Shown here: positions 6,265 to 13,044 of the stretch, one piece after another
Position numbering within the stretch: the stretch's first letter is position 1
Layout: each line of letters opens with the position of its first letter
Source: Pseudomonadota bacterium
GTDB lineage: Bacteria; Pseudomonadota; Alphaproteobacteria; Rhizobiales; Xanthobacteraceae
Length of the DNA stretch: 13,222 nt
Assembly: GCA_023392205.1 (NCBI GenBank)
Contig: JAEVZN010000462.1
Location: forward strand, 1 to 13,222
Reading direction: 5' to 3'
The notes under the pieces: model-generated
The model's database searches: none
The model's input: the letters and a program-made list of their open reading frames with translations, nothing else
What the model was told of the DNA's origin: nothing
Program-made: the position numbers and the translations under genes

Positions 6265-6984
6265 ATGAAGGCACGCGATGTCATGACCGAGCCGGTCATA
6301 TCGATCGATACGGACGCGTCGATCGATTCGGCCATCCGGCTGATGCTGGAGAAGAAAGTCAGCGGCCTGCCGGTGACGGACGCCGCCGGCAATCTGGCCG
6401 GCATCGTCACCGAAGGCGACTTCCTGCGCCGCTCGGAGGCGGGGACGAAGCACAAGCAATCGCGCTGGCTGGAATTTTTGATGGGTCCGGGCCTCATGGC
6501 CGATCAATATGTGAAGGAGCATGGCCGCAAGGTCGGCGAGGTGATGACCCGCGATGTGATCACGGGCGAAGAGGATACGCCGCTTGACGAGATCGTGTCG
6601 CTGATGGAGCGACGCCGCGTGAAACGCATCCCGATTCTGCGCGGGAACAAACTGGCAGGAATCGTGACCCGCGCCAATCTTCTGCGCGCGCTGGCAAGCA
6701 CCATGCAGGACATGCCCGCAGGGTCGCAGGACGACGCATCCATCCGGCAAGCCATCCTCGCGCAATTGCGCAGCGAGACCTGGGCGCCGGTCGCGACCGT
6801 CGATGCAATCGTGCGCGGCGGCGCGGTGACGCTGACCGGCTATGTGCTGGATGAGCGCCAGCGGACGGCGTTGAAAGTGCTGGTGGAAAATGTGCCCGGT
6901 GTCACCTCCGTGCATGACCGCATGGTCTGGGTGGAGCCGATGACCGGGCTCACCGTCGGACCGGACGGTGCGCAGACGCCCTGA
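6265..6984 (+). CDS. CBS-CBS-BON domain protein
   Basis: This 239-residue cytoplasmic protein has a CBS pair (about 1-58 and 92-148) followed by a BON domain (about 156-223). Each CBS half starts with the usual 'DVMT'/'EVMTRDVIT' segment and ends with 'GIVTEGDFLRR' or 'GIVTRANLLRAL', the adenosyl-nucleotide-binding strand and helix. The BON part shows 'VTLTGYVLDERQRTAL' and 'VPGVTSVHDRM'. CBS pairs sense ATP, AMP or related ligands; BON domains usually bind membranes or partner proteins. CBS-BON fusions are common single genes in Rhizobiales, but their role is not established. GGAGG about five bases before ATG 6265 fixes the start. It is followed after 28 bases by the converging DoxX gene, and nothing ties it to either neighbouring system. 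Confidence 0.87.
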   Translation: MKARDVMTEPVISIDTDASIDSAIRLMLEKKVSGLPVTDAAGNLAGIVTEGDFLRRSEAGTKHKQSRWLEFLMGPGLMADQYVKEHGRKVGEVMTRDVITGEEDTPLDEIVSLMERRRVKRIPILRGNKLAGIVTRANLLRALASTMQDMPAGSQDDASIRQAILAQLRSETWAPVATVDAIVRGGAVTLTGYVLDERQRTALKVLVENVPGVTSVHDRMVWVEPMTGLTVGPDGAQTP

Positions 6985-7012
6985 CGCACATCGTCCCGTC
7001 GCCCGCCGCCAT

Positions 7013-7486
7013 TCAGCGTGCGCGTTGCCGTGCGATCAGATGGTCGAGCGAGATCGCACCCGGCCCCTGCGCCATCAGCACCAGAAAGCACGCCGCCCAG
7101 GTGCCATGCGTCGGCCAGGCATCCGGATAGACGAAAATCTGGATCACCAGCGTCATGATCAGAAGCGACAGGGCGGCAAATCGGGTGGCAAGCCCCAGCA
7201 CCAGCAACACCGGAAACAGATGCTCGGCCGCCGTGGCCGCGTAGGCTGCGAGCGTCGGATCGACCAGCGGCAGCCGGTATTCATCCTCGAACAGGGCAAT
7301 TGCATTCTCGGAGACATGCCAGCCCTCGAGCTTGGTCTGGCCGGAGCGCCAGAACACCGCGGCAATCGGGATTCGCAGCATCAAAGCCGTGAACCAGTAG
7401 GGAATTGCACCCATGCCTTCATAGGCGCGCAACAGATATGCAGACATGCCGGATGGCTTTTGCGCAGCGAGCGGGGTGTCGGTCAT
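7013..7486 (-). CDS. DoxX family membrane protein, last gene of the bufferin operon
   Basis: This 157-residue protein has four predicted membrane segments and the DoxX-type pattern: 'ALMLRIPIAAVFWRSGQTKL' early, then 'AATAAEHLFPVLLVLGLATRFAAL', 'LLIMTLVIQIFVYP' and 'WAACFLVLMAQGPGAISLDHL'. DoxX proteins are inner-membrane proteins of the quinol oxidase/SURF4-like group and often end bufA-bufB-bufC operons, where they may couple bufferin maturation or export to the membrane; that role is not settled. The ATG overlaps the bufC stop as ATGA, so translation is coupled. A GGGAG ribosome site lies upstream within bufC. It ends 28 bases from the converging CBS-BON gene. Confidence 0.85.
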   Translation of the reverse strand: MTDTPLAAQKPSGMSAYLLRAYEGMGAIPYWFTALMLRIPIAAVFWRSGQTKLEGWHVSENAIALFEDEYRLPLVDPTLAAYAATAAEHLFPVLLVLGLATRFAALSLLIMTLVIQIFVYPDAWPTHGTWAACFLVLMAQGPGAISLDHLIARQRAR

Positions 7487-8259
7487 GATCGGGCTCCCTT
7501 GTCACAGGCGATCACCAGTCCCGACTGGATCAGGCCTGCGAGATTGGCGGTGAGGTCGAAATGCGGCGCGCATGCCAGTGCGTGTGTTGCTGCAACCGAC
7601 AGCGTTGCGCCTTCGGAAAGCATTGCGAGAAAATCAGCGCCGCCCGGCGGCAGGGCACGTACCAGTACCGTCGATTCCGGGCGGACGATAATCGCGTCCT
7701 CGCCGCCCTCGTCTTCGATTGCGCGCAGTGGCATCTCGCCCGCATTCATCGCCCAGATCGTCACCACCGGATGAAGTGAGCGGATCAGCGCAAAAGACGG
7801 ATGCAGCTTGCAGCGCATGTCCCCGATGTCGCCCGGATCGATGGCCTGAAAGAACTCCGGTGCGAGCGGCACGGCATCGGCGGCGTGATAGGCGCGGATG
7901 CGCGCATCTTCCAGACGCGCGACATCGCCGAGATAGGGCAGGGAGGTGGCCGGTTCGAAGGTGTCGATGAAGGCGCCAAAATCGTCGCCATATTCGTGCA
8001 GGATCTTCGAGCGTGGCAGATGCCGCGCGATATAGACACGTGCCATGGCGGCAAAGAATTCGTCGCCGACGATGCGCGCGGTGGCGGGAAACTTCGCGCG
8101 CAGTGCGTCGATCAGACCTGCAATGACATTGTTGCGATAGACCGCGAAGCGCCTATTCGGCGGCTGACCATGATGTGCCACTGCCTGCGGCGGCAGAGGC
8201 GCATCGGGATCGAGCAAGGCTGCGGCGAACGCCGCCTGTTGGACGATAAGCATGCTCAC
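7483..8259 (-). CDS. bufC: BufC-like DUF2063 protein, bufferin maturation partner
   Basis: This 258-residue protein matches the DUF2063 ('putative DNA-binding domain') family. N-terminal features are the usual '[12 protein letters not shown]', then '[33 protein letters not shown]' and '[22 protein letters not shown]', characteristic family blocks. In bufferin and methanobactin-type systems this family is the non-catalytic partner that presents the precursor peptide to the DUF692 iron oxygenase; the DNA-binding label is historical. It starts with GTG at 8259 overlapping the bufB stop by four bases (GTGA); ATG two codons later is an alternative. It overlaps the DoxX gene by four bases at the other end. 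The gene is intact, in contrast to bufB upstream, though its translation may be reduced by loss of coupling. Confidence 0.87.
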   Translation of the reverse strand: MSMLIVQQAAFAAALLDPDAPLPPQAVAHHGQPPNRRFAVYRNNVIAGLIDALRAKFPATARIVGDEFFAAMARVYIARHLPRSKILHEYGDDFGAFIDTFEPATSLPYLGDVARLEDARIRAYHAADAVPLAPEFFQAIDPGDIGDMRCKLHPSFALIRSLHPVVTIWAMNAGEMPLRAIEDEGGEDAIIVRPESTVLVRALPPGGADFLAMLSEGATLSVAATHALACAPHFDLTANLAGLIQSGLVIACDKGARS

Positions 8260-9148
8260 GCCGCCTTTGCCTGTGCGGCGCGTGACAGGATGCGTCCGGC
8301 CATCCGCGCTTCGCTGGCGAGAATTGGCCAGTCAGGCACATCGTTGTCCCATTCGATCAGCGTCGGCAGCGGACCGGTCTGCGCGATCACACGTTCGTAC
8401 AGCGCCCAGACCGGATCGGAGACCGGCGATCCATGAGCGTCGACAAGTAGTGGCGCGCCCGTCTCGTCGCACTGGGCGGCGTGGCCGCCGAGATGGATTT
8501 CCTTCACGCGTGCAAGCGGGAATTCGTGGATGTAGGATGCAGCGTCGGTGCCATGATTGGCCGCCTGCACCACCACATTGTTCACATCGAGCAACAGTCC
8601 GCAGCCGGTGCGCTTTGCGATTGTCGCGAGAAACGCCGCTTCCGTCATCGTGCTGTCGGCAAAGGCGAGATAGGTCGAGGGATTTTCCAGCAGGATCTCG
8701 CGTTGCAGCGTCTCCTGCACCTGGTCGATATGCGAGATGATGCGCGCAAGCGTGTCGTCATTATATGGCAGCGGGAGAAGATCGTTCAGGAATATCCCGT
8801 CATGCGAAGACCAGGCGAGATGTTCGGAAAAGCTGTGCGGTTGGTATCGGTCGCAGAGGCTTTCAGCCGCGAAAGATGATCGCGGTCGAGCGGCCCGGCG
8901 CCGCCGATGGACAGGCCGACGCCGTGGATCGACAGCGCGAAGCGCTCGCGCAGGGTGCGCAGCATGGCATGCGGTGGACCGCCTGCGCCCATATAATTCT
9001 CGGCATGGATTTCAACAAAGCCGATAGCATCGGCATCCTCGCGCATCGCTTCGAAATGCTGCGGCTTGAAGCCTGTTCCGGGTGTGGCAGGGAGTGCGGT
9101 CCTGAGCATGACGAGACCTTGCGATCGTATGGATGTGCGGAAGCGCAT
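8256..9148 (-). pseudogene. bufB: bufB: DUF692/MNIO bufferin maturase, interrupted by a one-base deletion
   Basis: DUF692 proteins are multinuclear non-heme iron oxygenases that convert precursor cysteines into heterocycles. Residues 1-97 read in one frame with 'TGFKPQHF', 'EIHAENYM' and '[11 protein letters not shown]'. After 'RLKA' the frame runs on through unrelated residues to a stop. Shifting by one base at 8858 restores the expected '[16 protein letters not shown]', then '[10 protein letters not shown]', 'LENPSTYL', 'DVNNV', 'EIHLGGH', 'LVDAHG' and 'IEWDNDVP', ending at 8256 with a four-base overlap with bufC. The rejoined product is 297 residues, or 284 from Met14 (9109), matching the family. 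One base is missing around 8858-8859. Unshifted, nearly all metal ligands after the first His/Glu set are lost. A sequencing error, a true mutation or recoding are all possible; I see no canonical slippery heptamer. ATG 9148 has GGAGG nine bases upstream; ATG 9109 has AAGG. Confidence 0.85.
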
Positions 9149-9157
9149 TCGCGTGAC

Positions 9158-9181
9158 CCTCCCCCTGGGGTGAGGGGGAGG
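9158..9181 (-). promoter_or_regulatory. Hairpin between bufA and bufB covering the bufB ribosome site
   Basis: CCTCCCCC and GGGGGAGG form a perfect eight-base stem with an eight-base loop, between the bufA stop (9205) and the bufB start (9148). In the minus-strand transcript the 3' arm is itself the GGAGG ribosome site for ATG 9148. The hairpin could lower bufB translation or act as a partial terminator/3' stabiliser, so that far more precursor than maturase is made. No T run follows. Confidence 0.5.
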
Positions 9182-9204
9182 GATGCCGCAAACGACAAGA
9201 GACT

Positions 9205-9486
9205 TCAGCTCTTGATTTCGGCGAGCGAGCCTTTGCCCTTCGGCGTTGTCATCGACACGCAGGTGCCCTTGGGTACGTATTTCCAGGCATTGCCCTGGTA
9301 ATCGACCTTCGAAGTGCCGGCGCAGGTGGTGCCCGGTCCGGCCGCGCAGTCGTTCTTGCCGGCGAGGGAGACACCGTAGCAGCGTTCGCGGTCGGCCTTG
9401 GCCTGTGCGAAAGCGGGTGAAGCGGACATGACGAGCGCGGCGGCGAAGGAGCCGGCGAGGGCCGTGGCGGCAAGCTTGGTGTTCAT
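9205..9486 (-). CDS. bufA: BufA-like DUF2282 bufferin precursor
   Basis: This 93-residue protein is a RiPP precursor of the DUF2282 family (bufferins), periplasmic copper-binding peptides matured by BufB and BufC. A signal peptide is clear: Lys4, a hydrophobic Ala/Leu core and a likely cut after A-F-A (residue 27). The mature part carries four cysteines at 36, 47, 55 and 76, in the family arrangement: 'RCYG', 'GKNDCAAG', 'TCAG', then '[10 protein letters not shown]' near the end. In characterised bufferins the two central cysteines become thiooxazole-type groups that chelate copper, while the outer pair can form a disulfide. The start is fixed by GGAGG six bases before the ATG. A GTAACG-N16-CGAA site lies about 90 bases upstream. 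It is first in the operon with bufB, bufC and doxX. The precursor is intact although bufB is frameshifted. Confidence 0.92.
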   Translation of the reverse strand: MNTKLAATALAGSFAAALVMSASPAFAQAKADRERCYGVSLAGKNDCAAGPGTTCAGTSKVDYQGNAWKYVPKGTCVSMTTPKGKGSLAEIKS

Positions 9487-9574
9487 CGAAATCCTCCGGA
9501 ATTCAGATATTCAATGGCTGGCGCGGCGCCGTGATGGCGCGAGCGCGGACCGGACGCCCCGGCCTTGCATGTGT

Positions 9575-9600
9575 TTCGGCGGGATGCATTCGTGCGTTAC
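9575..9600 (-). promoter_or_regulatory. SigF-type promoter of the bufferin operon
   Basis: On the minus strand GTAACG (complement of 9595-9600) and CGAA (complement of 9575-9578) are separated by exactly 16 bases. This matches the GTAACC-N16-CGAA pattern known for Caulobacter SigF promoters, with one mismatch in the last base of the -35 box. Transcription would begin near 9568 and give a leader of about 80 bases before bufA. Confidence 0.72.
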
Positions 9601-9681
9601 ACTCGCTTGCGCGCGACCTGCTCACAGTCTTGTGTTCGAGAGCGGGGCGTCGAAAAACTGCGGATGGATTGCGACACTGGC

Positions 9682-9707
9682 GTAACAATGGTCTGCCTTG
9701 CTGCGAA
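9682..9707 (+). promoter_or_regulatory. SigF-type autoregulatory promoter of sigF-nrsF
   Basis: GTAACA (9682-9687), 16 bases, then CGAA (9704-9707) on the plus strand repeats the motif found in front of bufA, in opposite orientation and 82 bases away. It ends 21 bases before the sigma-factor start codon. Two copies of the same spaced motif facing outwards in one 242-base gap are unlikely by chance and point to shared control by the adjacent sigma factor. Confidence 0.72.
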
Positions 9708-9728
9708 TAATCGAAGGACGACAGACGT

Positions 9729-10277
9729 TTGAAAGCTCGCGAAGAGGACTGGGCGCAAGGCATGCGCGCGGGCAAAGCCGGCGATGCCACAGCCTATGAT
9801 CGCTGTCTGCGCGACATCGCGCAGGTCGTGCGAGTCTGGGTGCGTGGCGGGCTATACCGGGCCGGCGGCAATCCGGCCGATACGGAGGATGTGGTGCAGG
9901 ATATCCTGATCGCCCTGCATACCAGGCGGCACACCTGGGACGAGAGCCGCCCGATCGGCCCCTGGGTGGCGGGGATCGCGCGCTACAAGATCATCGATTC
10001 TCTGCGCCGCCGCGGAAAGCGTGCCGAATTGCCGATCGAGGATTTCATCGAGGTTCTGCCAGCTGAGCCTGAAGCGGAGGCCATGAGCGAGCGCGACATG
10101 ACTCGCATCCTTGATGTCCTGCCGGACGGTCAGCGCGCGGTGGTGCGATCCATCGCAGTGGACGGCGCATCCATTGCAGAGACGGCGCGACAACTCGATA
10201 TGAGCGAAGGTGCGGTGCGTGTCGCGCTGCATCGCGGATTGGGAGCCTTGGCCAAACGCCACCGAATCGAGACATGA
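9729..10277 (+). CDS. sigF: ECF sigma factor, SigF-like
   Basis: This 182-residue ECF sigma factor has a sigma2 domain (about 22-97, with 'DTEDVVQDILIALH' as region 2.2 and 'IGPWVAGIARYKIIDSLRRR' as 2.3-2.4) and a sigma4 domain (about 124-178, with 'LPDGQRAVV' and the helix-turn-helix 'SIAETARQLDMSEGAVRVALHRGLGAL'). It starts with TTG 9729, with AAGGA ten bases upstream; ATG 9762 is an alternative. Its stop overlaps the nrsF start as ATGA. In Caulobacter the SigF-NrsF pair responds to copper and other metal/oxidative stress and drives bufferin genes. Here the pair is divergent from the bufferin operon and matching promoters face both ways, so the assignment is well supported by context. Confidence 0.9.
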   Translation: MKAREEDWAQGMRAGKAGDATAYDRCLRDIAQVVRVWVRGGLYRAGGNPADTEDVVQDILIALHTRRHTWDESRPIGPWVAGIARYKIIDSLRRRGKRAELPIEDFIEVLPAEPEAEAMSERDMTRILDVLPDGQRAVVRSIAVDGASIAETARQLDMSEGAVRVALHRGLGALAKRHRIET

Positions 10278-10912
10278 AGACCGACGACCTCATCCGCGCA
10301 CTCGCGGCCGATCAGGAGCCTGCCGGACCGCCACCCGGTCTGTCACTGGCGCTCGCCGGTGCGCTCGGCTTTATGATTTCGGCCGCAGCTTTCGGCTGGT
10401 TTATAGGCCTGCGGCCGGGATTGTCCGAGTTGATCACTTCGCTGCCCTTCATGCTGAAGCCGGTGGAGACCGGATTGCTGGTGGTTGTGGCGGCGATTGG
10501 TCTGACTCGTCTTGCGCGGCCCGGCGTGCCGCTGGGCGGCGTGGTTCTTGTCGGTGCATTGGTGCCGGCCATTGTCATCGCCGCGCTGGCAGTTGAATTG
10601 ATGAGCGTGCCGCGCAGCGAATGGCTGGTGCGGCTCGCCGGCGCGCATTGGTATATCTGCCTTCTGAACATGGTGCTGCTTTCGCTGCCCATCCTCGCCG
10701 CGTTGTTGTTCGGATTGCGCTATGGCGCACCGACGCGCCCCACTGTGGCCGGGGCGGGAGCGGGCCTGCTGGCAGGGGCCTTGTCCACAACGCTTTACAT
10801 CTCCCATTGCCCCGACGATTCGCCGATCTTCGTGGCCGCGTGGTTCACGCTAGCGATCCTGATTGCAACCGGCATCGGCGCAATCGCAGGTTCCCGCCTC
10901 CTGCGCTGGTAA
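10274..10912 (+). CDS. nrsF: NrsF-like (DUF1109) membrane anti-sigma factor
   Basis: This 212-residue protein starts with a short cytoplasmic segment 'MKTDDLIRALAAD', typical of DUF1109 proteins, followed by six predicted membrane helices. NrsF holds the sigma factor at the inner membrane and releases it under stress. Two cysteines stand out: Cys129 in 'HWYICLLNM' and Cys179 in 'ISHCPDDSP'. They fall at almost the same positions as the pair needed for sensing in Caulobacter NrsF, and the 'HCPDD' block is the family hallmark. Translation is coupled to sigF by an ATGA overlap. A hydrolase gene follows after 53 bases with no obvious terminator, so it may be cotranscribed. Confidence 0.9.
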   Translation: MKTDDLIRALAADQEPAGPPPGLSLALAGALGFMISAAAFGWFIGLRPGLSELITSLPFMLKPVETGLLVVVAAIGLTRLARPGVPLGGVVLVGALVPAIVIAALAVELMSVPRSEWLVRLAGAHWYICLLNMVLLSLPILAALLFGLRYGAPTRPTVAGAGAGLLAGALSTTLYISHCPDDSPIFVAAWFTLAILIATGIGAIAGSRLLRW

Positions 10913-10965
10913 GCCGCCTGGAAGGGCGCAATAATCCCGCTGGACATAACAGCGAGGACTTGCCC

Positions 10966-11970
10966 ATGGTGCCTGCAGACGTCTCCAAAGATTTCAATCG
11001 CCGCAGCTTTATGACCGCAACCACAGCTACCATTCTTGCAGCCTCCGCAGGCGGCGCCGCCGCACAGGGACAGGCACCGGCGTCCGCCGCCGCAAAGGGC
11101 CCGGCCGTCTGGCTCGATCTCGACCAGAAGCAGCTGGACGATGCCTATGACCAGATCAAATACGCGCCCAACCTGCCGCAGATCGTCAAGCGCTACGGCA
11201 CCGCCAGCGAAGAAACCCGCAAGCATCTCGGTCAGCCGCGCCGGCTGTCCTACGGGTCGACGCCGGTGGAAGGCGCCGATCTCTATGCTGCGAAGCAACC
11301 CAATGCGCCGGTCCATGTCTTCCTGCATGGCGGGGCGTGGCGCAGCGGTCTTGCGCGCGACTATGCGTTCCCGGCCGAAAACTTCGTCAATGCCGGCGCG
11401 CATTACATTGCGGTGGATTTCACCAATGTGGTGGAGACCAAGGGCGACTTGATGCCGATGGCGGCGCAATGCCGCAACGCACTCGCCTGGATCTACAAGA
11501 ACGCGAAAAGTTTCGGCGGCGACCCCGACCGGATCTATCTGTCCGGCCATTCCTCGGGCGGCCATCTCGGCGGTGTGGTGATGGTCACCGACTGGGAGAA
11601 GGATTTCGGCGTCCCCAAGGACATCATCAAGGGCGCGGTACTGGTGTCGGGCATGTACGATCTGAAGCCGGTGCGGCTTTCAGCGCGCTCCAATTATGTG
11701 AAATTCACTGATGCGGTGGAGGACGCGCTCTCAAGCCAGCGCCATCTCGACAAGCTGAATGCGCCCCTGATCGTCGCGTATGGCTCTCTGGAAACGCCCG
11801 AATTCCAGCGCCAGAGCCGCGAATTTGCTGAAGCCGTTTCCAAGGCCGGCAAGCCGGTCGAGACGATCCGGGCTGAAGGCTATAACCATTTCGAGGAGAT
11901 CGAGACGCTGGCCAACCCTTACGGGCTGCTCGGACGGGCGGCGCTGGAGCAGATGAAGCTGCCGGCGTAA
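10966..11970 (+). CDS. Tat-exported alpha/beta hydrolase, arylformamidase-like
   Basis: This 334-residue hydrolase has a Tat-like leader: R12-R13 in 'FNRRSFM', a mild hydrophobic stretch and a likely cut after A-A-A (about 33). The fold markers are the oxyanion motif 'HGGAW' at 121-125, the nucleophile elbow G-H-S196-S-G, and His308 in 'GYNHFEEI'. The catalytic acid position seems to be Glu276 ('GSLETPEF'), where most relatives have Asp, by hand alignment. The block 'AYDQIKYAPNLPQIVKRYG' through 'LSYG' before the fold is typical of the kynurenine-formamidase-like group. It should cleave an ester or amide in the periplasm; the substrate is unknown. GAGG about eight bases before ATG 10966 fixes the start; a longer frame reaching back to 10621 only overlaps nrsF. 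It may be read from the sigF-nrsF transcript. Confidence 0.88.
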   Translation: MVPADVSKDFNRRSFMTATTATILAASAGGAAAQGQAPASAAAKGPAVWLDLDQKQLDDAYDQIKYAPNLPQIVKRYGTASEETRKHLGQPRRLSYGSTPVEGADLYAAKQPNAPVHVFLHGGAWRSGLARDYAFPAENFVNAGAHYIAVDFTNVVETKGDLMPMAAQCRNALAWIYKNAKSFGGDPDRIYLSGHSSGGHLGGVVMVTDWEKDFGVPKDIIKGAVLVSGMYDLKPVRLSARSNYVKFTDAVEDALSSQRHLDKLNAPLIVAYGSLETPEFQRQSREFAEAVSKAGKPVETIRAEGYNHFEEIETLANPYGLLGRAALEQMKLPA

Positions 11971-11986
11971 TCCTTCGCGACGTGGC

Positions 11987-12027
11987 GAGCGGCGCCATCG
12001 GGCAGGGTGCTGCCGGGCGCGCCGCTC
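11987..12027. other. Long hairpin between the hydrolase and kinase genes
   Basis: GAGCGGCGC (11987-11995) and GCGCCGCTC (12019-12027) form a nine-base stem. Inside it GGCAG (12001-12005) and CTGCC (12010-12014) form a five-base stem with a GGTG loop. The structure starts 16 bases after the hydrolase stop. There is no T run, so it may be a weak or factor-dependent terminator, or a structured 5' leader for the kinase gene. Confidence 0.4.
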
Positions 12028-12068
12028 CGCGGTCTTCGGTCGAGAGGGCGGCATGGTCATAGAGCGGC

Positions 12069-13013
12069 ATGATCATTGAGCAGATACGTCAGGTCGTCGA
12101 AAGGGCGGTCGAGCCTTATTCCGCGCGCGCTTTTGTCATTGCGCTGGTCTGCGTAGCGGCAGCGACCATCCTGCGTGTGGCCATCGGCCTGTTCGGCCCG
12201 GATATCCTTGCCTATGCATCCTATTTTCCGGCGGTAATGGTCGCGGCTCTGGTCGCGGGCGTTCCGGCGGCCGTTCTCGTCACCATTTTGTCGATAGTCA
12301 TGGTCTTGCTGTTTTTCGCGCCGGCGGAGCGCGACTGGGCGATGGATGCGGTCAATGCGCTGTTCTTCGCCATCTCCGGCGGGCTTATCATCCTGATTGC
12401 GGAAGCGTACCGGCGGCTGCTCGAAACCTACCGCGCTCAGGAGCGCGAGCGCAGCCTCATGCTGCGGGAGTTGGACCATCGCGGAAAGAACACCTTCGCG
12501 GTGGTGGAAGCGATCGTGACGCAGACCCTGCATGACGACAAGGCGCGTGCCGAGATCATCACCGGCCGCATCCGAGCGGTCTCTTCGACCAATGACATCA
12601 TCAGCCAGGCGGCCGACCTGCAGCCAGACCTGCGCACCCTGATCCAGGCCAAGTTCGCTCCATTCGGCGACTACCGTGCCAGTCTTACTGGCGACAATGT
12701 GCGGCTCGACGCAGACGCGGCGCGGAATTTATCTTTGGTTTTCCATGAACTGGTGACGAACGCCATCAAGCATGGCGCGCTGTCGCAACCGGCCGGTCGC
12801 ATCGAGATCGCGTGGGAGCGGGCCGGGCAGGATCTCACCATCCGCTGGACCGAGCGTGGCGGTCCGCAGACATCGGCACCGGACCAGCGCGGGTTCGGAA
12901 CGCGCCTCGTGTCCGGGTGCGTGCGCAATCTCGGTGGCCGGGTGGAGGCGGAGTTCCCGCCCGAGGGTCTTATCTGCACGATCACCATCCCGCACGGAAA
13001 AGCCCTGGCCTGA
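12069..13013 (+). CDS. HWE-family sensor histidine kinase with DUF4118-like membrane region
   Basis: This is a 314-residue inner-membrane histidine kinase. Residues 18-115 hold four tight hydrophobic segments with 'YFPAVMVAALVAG' between the second and third, as in the KdpD-type DUF4118 module. The kinase core begins at 131: 'LRELDHRGKNTFAVVEAIVTQTL' places the phospho-acceptor at His137. The N box reads 'LVFHELVTNAIKHGALS' (223-239), followed by 'IRWTERGGP' (258-266), whose W-x-E and the His before the N box define the HWE group. The glycine loop is 'RGFGTRL' (274-280). There is no PAS or phytochrome input domain and no response regulator in the window, so the signal and the partner are unknown. 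HWE kinases in alphaproteobacteria often act on PhyR-type general stress response proteins. The ribosome site is weak (GAG). Confidence 0.88.
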   Translation: MIIEQIRQVVERAVEPYSARAFVIALVCVAAATILRVAIGLFGPDILAYASYFPAVMVAALVAGVPAAVLVTILSIVMVLLFFAPAERDWAMDAVNALFFAISGGLIILIAEAYRRLLETYRAQERERSLMLRELDHRGKNTFAVVEAIVTQTLHDDKARAEIITGRIRAVSSTNDIISQAADLQPDLRTLIQAKFAPFGDYRASLTGDNVRLDADAARNLSLVFHELVTNAIKHGALSQPAGRIEIAWERAGQDLTIRWTERGGPQTSAPDQRGFGTRLVSGCVRNLGGRVEAEFPPEGLICTITIPHGKALA

Positions 13014-13022
13014 GCCGGGGCT
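13001..13022. terminator. Terminator shared by convergent genes
   Basis: AGCCCTGGC (13001-13009) pairs with GCCGGGGCT (13014-13022) in a nine-base stem with one G-T pair and a CTGA loop containing part of the kinase stop codon. On the minus strand the stem is followed by TTTCC, with the last stem base also T, so it best suits the minus-strand DUF892 gene. On the plus strand it is followed by TCCCTTGT. Confidence 0.55.
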
Positions 13023-13044
13023 TCCCTTGTGCAGCGGAATGCTG

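Noticed and set aside
8720..8866. Programmed ribosomal frameshift in bufB
   Set aside because: The bases at the break (CTG AAA GCC TCT) contain no in-frame X-XXY-YYZ slippery heptamer, and I see no clear downstream stimulator. A simple deletion explains the data better, although it is not excluded.
10621..10965. N-terminal extension of the hydrolase back into nrsF
   Set aside because: The extra residues are a shadow of nrsF in another frame. The Tat leader and a GAGG ribosome site place the start at 10966.
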